From Micropterus salmoides (taxonomy: Eukaryota; Chordata; Actinopteri; Centrarchiformes; Centrarchidae), in the NCBI RefSeq assembly GCF_014851395.1, contig NW_024041262.1, positions 14,405,252 to 14,469,251 of the forward strand: a DNA stretch of 64,000 bases. Direction: 5' to 3'. The notes beneath the pieces were generated by a model. That model was not told the origin of the DNA. It did no database searches and saw nothing but the letters and a program-made list of their open reading frames with translations. This document shows, one piece after another, positions 35,901 through 48,800 of this stretch (position 1 is its first letter; each line of letters starts with the position of its first letter). A program made the translations under genes and the position numbers.

Positions 35901-38900
35901 AACACTGCTTTCACTCATACTAAATCTAAATGTTTTGTTGTATCAAAAAAAAAGTAATAACCAGAGTTCCTTTGTTGATACTAACTATTGATGTTGACAT
36001 AAAATGGCTAAAAACAAAATATTGAATGAACATGGAGTGAAATGCTTTAAATGGATCCTCGATGGGCAACATGTTTAAATTTCAAAGCTATGGTACACAT
36101 AGTTACACAAACATGTACTTTAAATTAGAGACAGGCACGCAGAAACAGAATTATTGACTGGACTCACGTCTCTCAGTTGATCTTGCACCAAAGCCAAGTC
36201 TGCAGGAGGTAACTGTGCATTCTGTGGAGAGAAAAACACACTTTTGAAATAAATACAAGTCTGATAAATACACTCTGGTGTAACTGTCTATGTGTTTTGC
36301 ACCAAAAAAACAAAACAAAAAACAGTGTGTGCTACTGTCTGCCACTATGCCTTTTTTTGTTATTATATATGGTTATTCTAGAAAGTGCTGTCGCCTTGAA
36401 AAATTATTTGAGCTCAAGTAAAATTACAGACAGTACTGAAGACTTTTGGTCTGAAATTCCACAAAACAATTCTTATTTGACATTAATCCAAGATCAATGA
36501 AATGACAACACATATGAATGAACATGACTGTAAACGTGCCAGTGTTAGCCCACTGGCAAATTTACAACTGCAGTCCTTCAGCAAGATATTTTGAATCCTA
36601 GTTCATGCTGTTATTCGTGTCTGTTTGCCATCAGTTTTCTGGGCACTAAAAGCCGCAGGTTTGCCACAGGCTTTAAATCACTCGCAGGGCTTGCTGGTTT
36701 AAATTATTCATCTTCTTAATTTTTTATAATGCAACAAAAAGCCATGCGCCCACTAATGGCCACAAGATCCAGGGCGCCATCACTAGGGCCAATTCCTCGA
36801 CCATCCTTCCCCAGATGAAAGTCAGGGTCAGGGTGACAGAATTATGAGATGACTGATCCCACCCAACGTCTAAGCTCAAGCTAAATCTTCACAGCAGCAA
36901 GAACAGGCATCTAAACGATCATCTCTGTGCTAAGGCTCTGTGAGCTCTTACACCAGCAGACAAGCAACATGAGCTTGTCAACTTTTTCCAGATGGATTTA
37001 AACGTATGTCCCATGAGCTAAGCCCACTAATAGCTTTTGTGAATCCAAGGATAACGAGGGTAAGCGTGGGTAAGGGCCTGTTGGACAGATTATTTCTAGT
37101 AAATGTGAAAGGAGCTAGGCCAAGGGCTTGGAAAGTGCACAACATTCCTGTAAAATTACCATTAAGACATAACGATAAGGAAAGCCACTCGCAGTGAGAG
37201 CTGAAAGCCACTGATATCCAAAAGGACTACATGTCTACAAGTACCAAGGATTCCTATTCATGTGTATACATACTCCATGTTTTAATACTTTCCAACAAAA
37301 GTAGTGGCCTTGAAAACCAAAGCAGGCGTTATGTAAGCAACCTGAGAATATTTAGATTCAAATACAGTATTTCCAGCTTTGTGGTGACCTTTATGAGGAA
37401 TAAAAACAAGGGAATAAAAAAGAAAAAAAGCATCTGTATCTTTACTTTCACACTCCTATTCTTACGGTTCTAACGACGGCTAAAACCCCCCAGCAGGACT
37501 ACATTTTGGTAACACTGTCACTTAAATATTGAGAAATATCAATGATAATAAGTCTATAGCTTTTGGCGTTAACGTGAAAAGGTTATAATAATTAGAAGTG
37601 TAGCAACTATGGTAAATAAATCAAGTTTTCATAGGAGCAAACAAGACGTGTTTTATGTTAAAATTCCTTCACCCTAACTGATACTGAAGATTAAGATGAA
37701 GAGACATACTATAGAGGGAGAGCTCCTGGAAATACTGGGTGAAAATCAGGACAATGAGGTGGATTCTTTTCTTCTCTGAATTAACTTTGAATTAATTTGA
37801 ATTGAGCTTCATTATTGCCCCCAAAAGCCCATAGGTATTGTATGTGATCTTTTGAGTCTTCCGCCATTCGAATTCCCGAAGTACTCACTTTGCCACTTAA
37901 GCCTTTGCCGAAGCCAAGGAGAATCCTGATGGCCGCTTTCTAAGAATGCAGCAAGGAACATGCTAAAAAAAATGCATCAAAGTGTCAAAGGGCTGACTGG
38001 GAATCAGTCAGTGCTGCCTTTTGATGAGGAATGAGAGCCTAGAATTGTGGGGGACCCAAGAGGCAACCACAGATTAACAAAAAGCTCTTGCACTGATGAT
38101 TGTGATGATGATATTGATTATACAATCCTACAGACAGACTGTCACTTGGTCAAAGTTATAATTTTTCCTTTTACAAAACCACTGTTAAGTGATGTGTTAT
38201 TATACAGGTATTTATTGCAAAAAACCACATTTACAATGCTTCATTTTGAGTGATGCATTACTTGCATATTTCATTACAACAAATTACCAAGGCTGTTCCA
38301 CAGAGAAGGTCAGCTGCTGAGGAAAACAATCAGAGGTCACACAATACCACCTAGTGGATGATGGAATAACTTCACCTGCATTTCCAAACAAGTCAGTCTC
38401 CTTGCATGCAGTAGAGTCACCGTAAAAACATTCTTGTCAAATGTACAATAAACCTATTAATATGAACATATCAGTCTTAGGTGTACTAGGTAATGATGTG
38501 AACCGCTAACATGACTATTCAAAAACCAGCCCAAGCAAGTAGTTAATCAGACACATCTTAAAGCCAACTACATTATTGGAACAGTACATATTCCCCAATT
38601 AAGAAAGCTAGTTGTGCGCAAGAGACAGAAAACATTAATGGCAGTGCCAACTTTTTCAACTAATCTTAACATTTAGATAGATAGAGAGGCTTTAAGTTGG
38701 TCACCTGTGTTTCCAGGGACTGGCACCGGGTAGAAACAGTGACCAGCTGGTTTTTCAGGTTCTCCGTCTCCTGCAACAAGTTCTGGAACAACATGTCTCT
38801 CTGCTCAGCCTCCTTCCTCCGCTGCTCCAGTTGGGCCTGCAGTGATGCTACCACCTGAAATACACAGCAAAATGAAGTAAAGTAACCATGTGAACCAGAT

Positions 38901-40147
38901 TTTGTAACCTTTGTTTATGCAGAGACAGTTTGCACTTCTCCAAGCAATTATCTGCTTCACACAAATGACATGGCAGGCGGTCTGCTGTCGTTGCACACTG
39001 AGCAGCTCTGTTTTTAGCACTTTTGCTGATGAAAGTTAATGAGAAAGAGGCAAGTGTGATTTAATCACATTACACAAATTCGCAATGTCAAAAAGCCGGT
39101 GTTCCATTTATCAGCGTGCCATTTCCAAGTTTTACCCTGATGCCGTTCTGACTATACTGAATAAAAAAAATGATTTCTGCCACAATACAAAAGAGATTTC
39201 ACAAGGATAAGCAACAATCTCAAACAGATAGCATCAGTTTCTCTAGCAGTAATAAGGGCATGAATGCTAATTCATACACAGGCCCACTAGAGTGAAAGAT
39301 AGGTGTTTTATAAATATCAAGTGAACAGCATAAACACCATGTGTTAGTATGTTTTTGCTGGCTGTCTAAACTTCACTTAGCCGAGTTGCTGTCAAAATGG
39401 CATAGAAGCTTTTCTTTGTGAGCCCCCCCCACCCCCCAACTGGCGCCTCAGTGGAATTGTAGTCTGATTTATTTCCTTTCTGACAGTTGTCTGCTGCCAG
39501 CAATACATATGCCACCAATACAATGCCACAAATCTTCACAAGTTGAGGAGTACTCTCAAAGACACTGCTGTAGGTATATCTCCTAACCCTGGCCAGAAAA
39601 CTGCTTCCTCAGGGTGTCCAACTCTGTGTTTAAATGTGTCCATGTTTACAGAGGACTGCTAGACGGATATAGGAATGTGATTTTTTTAAACTATATATTT
39701 CTGCAGAGATGTGTCATGTGTACATACCTCTCCTCCTCTAGCTGTCAGCTGCTGTCTCAGTGTTTCTAGCTCCTGCTCTTTAACAAGCAACTGCTGATTG
39801 TTTCTCTCTCGCAGCGTCTCAAGGGAAAGAATCCTCTGAAATAAACAACACCAGACAACATATGCACATTAAAATACAAAAAAAACAGACATGCAGGAAA
39901 TTCTGAAGGTAATCTTGAAATTACTCAATACCACCCACAAAACAAACACTTCCTTCACCTCTAGCAGCTTGCTTTTGTCGGACTCGGGTGGTTTGATGTG
40001 TCGTTTGGCCAGTTCATCAATCTTTCTCCTGAGGTGAGCATTCTCCTTCCTGACTTTCTCCAGCTCTGCCTCAGCCTTGGAGGTAGAGCTGTTGGATTTG
40101 AAACCCAACTTGGTGGCGATGCTCTCTTTGGCACCTTTAGATGTCAT
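32996..40147 (-). CDS. cep55: Centrosomal protein of 55 kDa
   Basis: CEP55 is a coiled-coil dimer that recruits ALIX and TSG101/ESCRT to the midbody for abscission. Coding exons are: 40147-39959, 39835-39728, 38854-38705, 36221-36168, 35752-35611, 35245-35100, 34741-34548, 34294-34171, 33901-33830, 33563-33438 and 33208-32996. They total 1518 nt, 505 aa (human 464), in one open frame. Heptad-rich Lys/Glu/Gln coiled coil covers most of residues 25-435. The ESCRT/ALIX-binding region is exon 5, opening ALEKNQQWLMYDQQREAYV. W175 and Y178 keep the spacing of the human W/Y pair needed for binding. The last exon carries a C-terminal zinc knuckle, CPKC...H...C (C481, C484, H499, C503), matching the ubiquitin-binding finger. 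The start MTSKGAKESIATK resembles the human N-terminus, and a splice acceptor lies 36 nt upstream of the ATG. Extra length against human lies in the N-terminal coiled coil. Confidence 0.96.
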
Positions 40148-40726
40148 GTCTGCTTTGCTGGTGTTGACGAAGTAACCTGGATTCTACAAGGAAACAAGAC
40201 ATTTCAAATACTGATGGGTCTCGCCACATATTAAGTTTCAACTTGACAGAAATCAATTTGAACAATAATCAAACTGAAGGGAAAGTTCAAAACACTAAAC
40301 CATCATGAAACATGAAACAGAAATACTAAACTGCGGGCGTACAGACGTATTGAAAATTGACATTAATATTAACGTTAAATTATATTATGCAACAGAACTT
40401 CCATGGTATTAGTGTAAGTTGAGGGAAAAATAAACACATTTGTCAAAACATGACCTTTTCCAGTCATTGTAAATTAACTTAACATTATTTATCATCATCT
40501 TTCCACATCATTTTATGTTATTTCAGTTATGTAACGTTAAATTAAAACTGACAGCTCTTGGAGGTTAACGTGCCATAATAACGTTAACGTTACACCCTTA
40601 CACCTGCCTTTACTGTAGCATCAGTTGAGCGTTTAACAAACTAACGTTACATCGTGTCTATTTTGAAACAGTACCATGAAAACAAAGATTACTGGCACGG
40701 ATAAAAACGACACATTTGATACTTAC

Positions 40727-40840
40727 GGATAAAACGAACAACAGATATCCCCTGAAACAAGCCTGTTGGTGACAAGACCGTTTACCAACCAAACCGCTTT
40801 CGTTTCCTCAAGTTTGAATTGCAGCGCGTTGACGTCATAT
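40727..40840 (-). promoter_or_regulatory. cep55: cep55 non-coding first exon and promoter (predicted)
   Basis: On the minus strand a GTAAGT donor lies at 40726-40721, and the matching acceptor is at 40184, directly before the exon that holds the ATG; the 5' UTR is therefore split. Just upstream are a perfect CRE palindrome TGACGTCA (40830-40837) and a TTTGAA hexamer (40813-40818, plus strand). TTTGAA is the core of the CHR element used by G2/M genes. The transcription start is not determined, and use of these sites is inference. Confidence 0.5.
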
Positions 40841-42273
40841 CCGTAACGTGTAGTGGGGTGCGTATGTTTACGTAATCCGGGGTGTCTGGAAAGACGACAT
40901 AGTAGGCGGTGCAGTGCATAAAACACAGCGATTTTAAAGTTCTCCGCAGAGGTAATTTAAAATGTTATCATTACATCCTATTTCCCTTTACTTAGGAAGC
41001 TGCTTTTTCCCAGCTTTTTCTGGTCTTCAGTGACTGATTAATCTGTCACGCCGGACTGTCCGTTGCACATGATGAAGCGAACAGATAGACAGAGACCCTG
41101 TTTCAACTCGGTAATAACAGTCTATTTCCTATTCAACCTTTATCATAAATGACCATTTTATGGAAATTGCGCTGCCAGGAAACAGGTTAATGTAAGTCTG
41201 TTTCCTGTGTGGTATTTAATAATGGCAATCACTGCAATCTTTTGCTAAGGAAGTTCTGAAGGCAAGTGGAAAAATAGTGATAGTGATCCATTTTCAAAGG
41301 CTGATCTAAATAGCTCTGTCTCCTGTGTCTTGGCTTATTACAAGTGAAAAAAGGTACCTTAAAGTTTTACGCTCGCTTGAGGTGGTTGCTTCGTCGAAAA
41401 AGGGTAAATGCGCTAAATGGGAGATGGAAACTCTTTTTCCGAATAACTCACGTCTGATCAGCTGTTTCTGCTGTTGACGTCTTGGCCGGTTGTGCGGAGT
41501 TCTGCCTGCCTGCCGAAAATTTCATGCACCTGAGCTGGTAACGTTCATTTGTGCTGAGAAAAGAGGTGGATACAAATCTCGGCAGGTAGCCTTCATCATC
41601 TGTTCTGCTGAATTATGCATTCATCTCTTAAAGGTCCTTTTCAGATACTTTGATCCGCACACTGATCAAACGGGGTTATCACCGCATATTTTTGCTGAAT
41701 CTCAATGAATGCTACTTCTACTGAGTGTAATAAAATATTAACGACTCTAAACGTTCATAAAATATAGGCTATAGGCTACTTCGATTCATTTATCACCATT
41801 GATGAACCCCACAAAGGATATTATAGTGTTTAAAAGCATTAGGCTATTTGGAGGTGCATGCAATTCTCGGGAGGCATGCAAAACTTGGCATAACTTGCCC
41901 GCTTGAAACATATTTCTGAGGACCTCTCTCCATTTTTCTAAGATGAATTGCCATCAGGTTCATGCAACTGGTTTTGTTTCTGGTTTGGAACCCATACGTC
42001 TTGTTTATTACAACCATGTGTAACGTCAACTACTGACGTAAAGAACTCGGCATAGCCTTGATTATTTGCTCCAAACCAACTTATGGAAACGCACGTATTT
42101 AGTTATTTATTTATTTTTTATTTTTTGCGACTTTTCAAAAGTACGCTTAAATGATGACAATTAATTAATGACAACTGGATGGAAAGACGTCTTGTGTTTT
42201 TTTTTGTTGTTGTAACGCTCATTTTGGCCATAAGAGGCGGAAGTGCGCCACTACTCCATGTTCTAATGGTTCT
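40841..42273. other. Upstream of cep55; no gene recognised
   Basis: I see no coding exon. Short open frames (for example 41490-41708) have no known motif. This begins a stretch of 23 kb without a recognisable host gene. Confidence 0.55.
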
Positions 42274-43007
42274 TATGCTGCGTTCAAGACAACTTCTGAC
42301 CTCAAAGCGTTCCAGTAGCATGATGCACACAAGCGAACCCTCTGTAGTGCCTTTGGCGTCAATTAGAAAGATCCGTTTTAATGAAAACAAGCGACATAAA
42401 CATCAGTACTCATTCTGTGTTCTCGTCTAGCTACATCAGTAGAAATTCTGCAAATGTCAGTAAATGTTGTGTATATATATAACATTTTTCTGAATAACTT
42501 TTGAGCAGAGAAGGTGACTTTTAGAGATTGTTTATTGTTCACACATTTTTGAGTGGCCTTTTGTTGTGGCCAGCCTAAGGCACACCTGTGCAATACCCAT
42601 GCTGTCTGATCAGCATCTTGATATGCCACACCTGTGAGGTAGATGGATTACCTCGGCAATGGAGAAGTGCTCACTAACACAGATTTTGACAGATTTGTGA
42701 ACAATATTTGTGAGAAATAGGCCTTTTGTGTACATAGAGAAAGTCTTAGATCTTTGAGTTCAGCTCATGATGAATGGGGGCAATAACAAAACAGAACAGG
42801 TTTTACGATGTGATAGTATGCATTATCTTAATTAAATACAGGCAAGTATAATTTCTGTTGATTTATGTTGCCTTTTAGTTTATGGTTTACCATTTACTAT
42901 GTGTGCTTCCATGGGCACTTTCTTCCTCTTGAAGTCGGGGTAGATAGTTTTGCTCTGAGTTCACAAGTAGAAACTCCAAAGTACCGAATTGTCTTGAACG
43001 CAACATA
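42274..43007. mobile_element. Inverted-repeat DNA element, 734 bp, composite
   Basis: TATGCTGCGTTCAAGACAA at 42274-42292 is matched in inverse at 42989-43007 with one mismatch in 19, giving terminal inverted repeats. The left arm continues into sequence of the kind seen in teleost MITEs. The middle (about 42530-42800), with a ggccagcctaaggcacacct phrase, looks like a second, independent dispersed repeat inserted inside. No transposase and no clear target-site duplication were found. Confidence 0.7.
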
Positions 43008-43229
43008 ATTCCGTAGGCTGTAGTTGTTGGTAGCCAAGTGCATGTTTTTCACTCATTAGCCAGCGACCTAATTACTAACATCAGTATGTAGCACTATTTT
43101 TAGATTTAGATATTTAGATTTAGATTAGCGCTGATTAAAATATATTTGTAGTCACAAGAAATACATGACTGTATTGTTACAAAACTTGCAAATAAACAAT
43201 ACATGTACCTTGTGTTTAGTGCATAGCGA

Positions 43230-44473
43230 AATTGACCCTTCGCTAAGCCACGCCCCCCATAGTTACTGTTGCTAAGTCCGACAAACTGTCGGACCCACTG
43301 TTTATTACCGCACTCCCCCGAGAAATATTGTCTAATTTTTGGAAAAAACTATCTCTGAAAGAAGCAGACAGTTTTGAAGTTGCATCATGCATTTGAATAT
43401 GCATATTCAGACTGTCAAACTGAAGCCAACTGATCACAAAGTAAAAGTGAACCACCATATCACCTGACTATTGAGAAAGAGGACAACGATATTAAGGATC
43501 AACACAGTTCCTGTACAGCTGGGTAGGTCTCTGTTCACTATTACAATAATTAAAAAGCAGAACAGTAGTGCTTTATAACGTTACATTCAGTAGTAGGTTA
43601 GCTAGAGTTAGCTAACTAACATTACATTAAAAACAATAGGCAGCCTACATTTTTCTGGATTTGTTTTAGGTTTTGGAAAGTGAATAAATCTTACTTCTCC
43701 TTTCGACCACTCTGGGTAGTGATTATAATTATTACGAGCCCTATGAACAGTGTTTCAGAATCAGAAATACTTTATTGATCCCCTAGGGGAAATTCTTTTG
43801 TCACAATTGCACTTGTCAAAGGTAGATAGATAAAGAGTATATAAATATAAAAAATAGAAATATAATATAAAGGTGTGTGGGTATGTACAATATTTACATT
43901 ATTAAGAATTTTTATGGTGAACCAAAAAGGACAAGTGAATAAATAGCAGCAGAGAATATTGCACATTAATTATTAGACAGGTAATATTGGACAGAAAATA
44001 GATAATGAGGTCTAGTTTAATAACTGACTAAGTGTCAGACACTTAAAGGGAGGAGTTATAAAGTTTGATGGCCACAGGCAGGAATGACTTCCCGTGACAT
44101 TTAGTTTGGACAGCATCCTCCTCTCTGACACCACCGACAGAGAGTCCAGCTCCACCCCCACAACGTCACTGGCCTTGCGGATCAGTTTGTTGAGTCTATT
44201 AGCGTCCGCTACCCACAACCTGCTGCCCTAGCATGCAACAGCAAACAGCATAGCACTGGCCATGTGCACTCCCAGGTATTTGTAATGACCATATCTTAGT
44301 GTTTGACCATATCTTGGAAAGTACGGCTAGAGAAAGCTAGAAAATGACTCCTTTTACATTAGAGTCAATGGAGTGCAGCCATGAAAGTGTCGGACCTCAG
44401 CTAGAGTGAGTCCTATACTGCGCTGTGATTGGCCAGCTGCGCGTTTGGGGCGTGGCTTAGTGAAGGGTCAATT
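43230..44473. mobile_element. Inverted-repeat DNA element, 1.24 kb, with nested LINE fragment
   Basis: A 27-bp terminal repeat beginning AATTGACCCTTCGC (43230-43256) is matched in inverse at 44447-44473 with one mismatch. Inside the ends, GTCCGACA (43276-43283, in a hairpin with TGTCGGAC at 43287-43294) is matched again by TGTCGGAC at 44388-44395. A LINE 3' fragment sits within. I could not find a target-site duplication and the superfamily is undetermined. Confidence 0.75.
43757..44240 (-). mobile_element. 5'-truncated LINE, 3' end only
   Basis: Minus-strand translation near 44204-44100 gives RLNKLIRKASDVVGVELDSL then ERRMLSKL, which I recognise as the C-terminal end of the reverse transcriptase ORF of a common fish non-LTR retrotransposon. 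The 3' tail runs to about 43757 and ends in a fish LINE tail word (AAAGTATTTCTGATTCTG on the minus strand). Only the 3' end is present, as usual for LINE insertions. It is nested in the inverted-repeat element 43230-44473. Confidence 0.7.
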
Positions 44474-45559
44474 ATTGGGGTAGTGGTGCACAGCCTTTTA
44501 TGGCCAAAATGAGTATTTTAACAACAAACACTTTTTTTTAATTCCAGGCAAATCATTTTTTCCACCCATTTCACATATGAAAAGAAATCAAATTTAAGAA
44601 AAGATTATCTTGGCAAAACCTTTTTTAAGAAAATACATTTTTCTCGCTTGCCTCTCAGGGCTTCCGTATATTGTCAAGGGATATCCTAAGAGATTCTAGC
44701 TGGAGTTATACTGCAAGGACAACAACAGGTTACCTTGGAGTCATTTACAATATTTATGTTTGAAACCGGAATGTATATGAAGAATAATGTTCTTTTCTGG
44801 GTCAGAGAACAGATTTGTAATTCTAGCCTAGCTTACATAAATCATAGGTTTTCATCTAGGAGTGTGAGTTCTAAAAACACAGAGGTCAAGAGACTTGGTA
44901 GATGTGCTTTTTTTCCCATTGTGGAAAATGGTTGGATAATGTGGGCTAATTATGATGAATTTTAGAGTGTAAATGCTTTGCATGAGCTACACTTGCATTT
45001 CTTAACCATCTATTTTCTTCAACCTATTGTATCCAACTGATATATGCACTCTAATCAAAAGGCAATTTATTAATGTTAGGGAAATTATTCATTTTTCCAA
45101 AGATGCTTTTCTTTTCAAAAGCAGTAAACCGAGATTGTCATCTCACCTTTACAAGAATGTACTTTCGGCCTGGACAATGTGTGTTTCTATTCCATTAAAT
45201 GTTTCACTACAGGTGAGGTTGGGCTGGTCTTCTTTGGTGCACTTTCTGTTCAGGTTTGTAGTTGTCGCCTTATTTTTTCCATTTACACATTCAGCCAGAG
45301 GGGCATTTGAGCATATAAATAACTCCACTAGTGGCACCAACCAAATGCTGGTCCTAAATGCAATACAGTTCCTTTATGTTGAAAATATCATTTCACTGGG
45401 CTTTTATGGACTGTGGAGAATCTTTGCAAATCTGATAAATGTAAAAAGCCCTTTGTTTTGTTTGTGTGCAAAGAAAGAGTTTGGTGTTGAAAATATCGTC
45501 CTCACTTTCATTAGAGGACAAAATATGTCAGTGTTTCAATATTACAGATTTGATCTGGT

Positions 45560-45838
45560 GAAAACTACAAGTAAAGACATGATTTTTATTTGACTTACTC
45601 TTTGGCTGCATTAGATGTTTTCTACACCTCTCTGAGGCTTTGTTGTAAACACAATCAATCCATTGTTTTTAAGTTCTTCTGACCTTGCCTCAAAACCTTC
45701 AACAGAGGTAGAAATTATTTTATAAAAAAAGTTTAAAACTGGCAAAGAGGTCGACTTTATTTGGTATTCCTCAGATGAAAACTGCTTGCGGTCAATAGTG
45801 TTCCTGTCAGTGGCCTTGGTGTAAATAGTGGTTGACAA
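45560..45838 (-). mobile_element. Decayed retroelement fragment, probably Penelope-like
   Basis: The minus-strand frame from 45838 opens STTIYTKATDRNT, which resembles the T(T/D)xYxKPTDRNxLL block of Penelope-like reverse transcriptases. The similarity continues after a frame change (SFH..., then QF) and ends in a degraded FEARSEEL block. Frame changes and stops show it is dead. The family call rests on one short motif, so related retroelements remain possible. Confidence 0.5.
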
Positions 45839-45840
45839 TT

Positions 45841-48800
45841 GTAAACTGTGTGTACTATAATATCAAAAGTATTATTATATTCAGAACTGCAGTTCATATC
45901 AAAAGTGAGAGTTGGCTTCAAGTTGTATTGTAGGGGGGGTCAATGTTGTACATGATACTTCTCAAATTGGCAAAATTGCAAATGCATTCCTTTTGGGACA
46001 TATGCATAAAAGTACCATATAGATAGGGAAAATGTCTGGCCAATGTAATTTTGTTTATTTGAATGGCAAAACATACAGGCTACAGAGTATGTATTTGTAA
46101 AACATGTTAAGATACTTTATACCTTTTACCTATCAGTAAGTTCCTAAATTGCAGTTCTAAACCTCCACTAACTGTTCATAAAGGTAAACACCGATTTTGT
46201 TTTAAATGGTTTCACATATTTTATTTTTCATTTGAAATTGAGTCAAAAGTAAGTAAATTCATGAAATTACAAACCTGTTATTGTCATTCTGATTGGTGCT
46301 GTCCAGCAGTAACTCCCAGCTCAAGTACAACAACATGGATAAGTATAATCCCTTCTCATGGCAGAGCCAGTAATGGCCTGCTTGGGCAAAGGGCATCCCA
46401 ATATACATTTTGTTCTTTTATCATCAAAGCAAGGTATCTTTAACTCTGCTCCCTGGAGAGAAGCAGAGAGACACCAAAGCCCCAGAGGCAGCTCTCACAC
46501 GGTAAAGGTGGGAAAACTCTTCCTACCAGGTTTGTCCAGCTAGCTAATTAAACACTGCAGAGCGACAACAGCACGAAAAGCAACCAATGTCACCAATTGA
46601 AACTAAGTATGAAACCTGTAGAAAGAGTATAGTTCATCTGGACAGCACAATGTTAGAAATATCCCCCCCCCCCCCCAATTTCTTTATTGATTCACGGAGC
46701 TGCCAGATTCTTGTCCTGGCCCTGGGTTTCTCACTAGGACCGGGGAGGAGCCGGGCTCACGGATCAGTCTCCTGGCGAGCCAAGTTCGCATCATCAGCAG
46801 AGCACAAGCAGCTCTGCCACTTTGCAGCAGACGCCATGCTGCCCTGCATCACTTACTGGCCTTGCTCCTATGGCCTGGAGCTGGGTCGCTGACCTGTGAG
46901 AGGCGTGTTCTGTCATGGCTTACATTAGCGCTGCACCGGCAAGGCATACAATCTATCCAAGCTAGAGAGCTTTTTTTGCCCTGCAGAGAGCAATAATGTA
47001 TAAATTAAAATCAAATCAACTTGATTACATCAGATCAGATGAAGCTTTAATGAAATCGGGCTGCAGCGGTGTTTTGCTTGTTCTCCTGTGATGCTATATT
47101 TTCCTCCCACATTCAAAACACAGAGGTCAGGTGGGTTGGACATTCTAAATTGTTCATAGGTATTAATGTGTATCCGTCTAGACAGGTAGTCCGTGCACAA
47201 TGTGTCCCGGGCTTGTGTGCTGGGATAGGTTGATGCCCCCGTGACCCTGAAAAGGATTATGTTAAGTAACAGAAAATAAGCATTCTCAGACCAACAACTT
47301 CAGCTCGGAAATATCAACAGAAGAATGGAATTAATACAAAACAGAGATTTCAGCATGTGCACACCTACAGCAGTACTACAGCAATCAGCAGCAAAATGTC
47401 ATAAAACAAAGTGATTTATATTCAATTAGTATTTCATTATAATATTTGCCATTTTACCATGCAATGACAGTTCTGTTCTTCTCCCTCAGTATGTGTGCTT
47501 CCTTCATGCATGTAATGGAAAACAGGTGGGCACCCTGTATTAGGCCATCGGAGTTGATTGCTACCTCGTGATTGGTCTTCTGGATGAAACCCCCAGCTGA
47601 CAGCAATCTTTCTCTTCACTCTCCTACTCCCAACCATGTGCCAGTTTAGAGTGTTGTTGTGTGAAACCCCTTTGTAAGTAGAAAAAACTGCAGCTTAGTG
47701 ATTTTGAATGTTTGTGGAAACTCTGTGAGGTGAAGACCTCAATTCATTGACCTTAGCAATTGTTTGCTGTAAACAGATCTTTGTAAATAAGGATTTGGAT
47801 ATATTTAGCACTTGGTAGCAGATTAATTAAGAGTGAGAGGTTATTTTGTGCACAGCTCATCTCTGAAGATAAAATAAAACTGATACTTTGCAATTTTCCA
47901 GTGTTGAACTGGCCTTACTTAGGAGTGGGAAGACACCTAATGTTATGTCTAGGTTGCCCCGGGACAGGGGACATAATTATGATACATAAAGATTTCTAGA
48001 TGTAACTCTTGGATGTGGCACATCAGCTAGTGCTCACCATAAATACACACCGACATGTATGGAAGAGTGAACAACAAACAAAATCATGTCTTTAACAAAT
48101 AAAATAATGAGATGGCAGGCTGGTGTTGAGGAAATAAAGACTTGTAAAGACACTGACTGTATTGACTGTTTCAAGTTCATCTTGCCACTGTGATCCACCG
48201 ACTGATCAGTCTGCCTTTTCAGACTGAAATTGAAAAATATTAAATGTTGGAGCTGCATAGTTCTATTAAATTGCTGACTTAAATTGCTGACTTTTCCTGA
48301 GCATACTTGGAATCTGTTTTTTTGTTTATTATTTAAAATAGTATCTCTAATTAGTTTCCCAGCTTGACCAGGCACCTCAGTTAAATATTTTTTTTTATGA
48401 CAGGGAAGACATCTGACACACTGGTTGATTTTCACGGCATGGGTGCATTAAAGAAAGAAGGTAACAGTGATCTTAAGATGCATTGATTATAATTTTGACA
48501 CTAAAAGTCCTGAAAGCATATTTCCTTAAATCCTTAAAGCTTCTTTCTACGAGTAGTGAGGTCCTAAGTGAACACGCTTGTCTGCCAAACAGTTTTTCTT
48601 CTTTCTTTAGGAGGTTTGTGCTTATCTCACTGGTTTGCTATTTTCAATGTGTTATATACCTGAAATACCTGAATGTAAAATTGAATAGTGTAAAAACTAA
48701 TCTACACATCCCACAACTGCAAAGCTGGATTTTGGACTCCAATGTGTTTCATTGTATTAATTTATTAAATTTTTACATCTTGTAAGTTTATGGTATCCTT

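Noticed and set aside
45027..45593. 188-codon plus-strand open frame, longest in the window
   Set aside because: Hydrophobic, low-information translation in AT-rich DNA next to a minus-strand retroelement relic; no known family recognised.
48034..48435. 133-codon minus-strand open frame with a Cys-rich start, considered as a GIY-YIG remnant
   Set aside because: The Cys spacing and following residues do not fit the GIY-YIG pattern convincingly.
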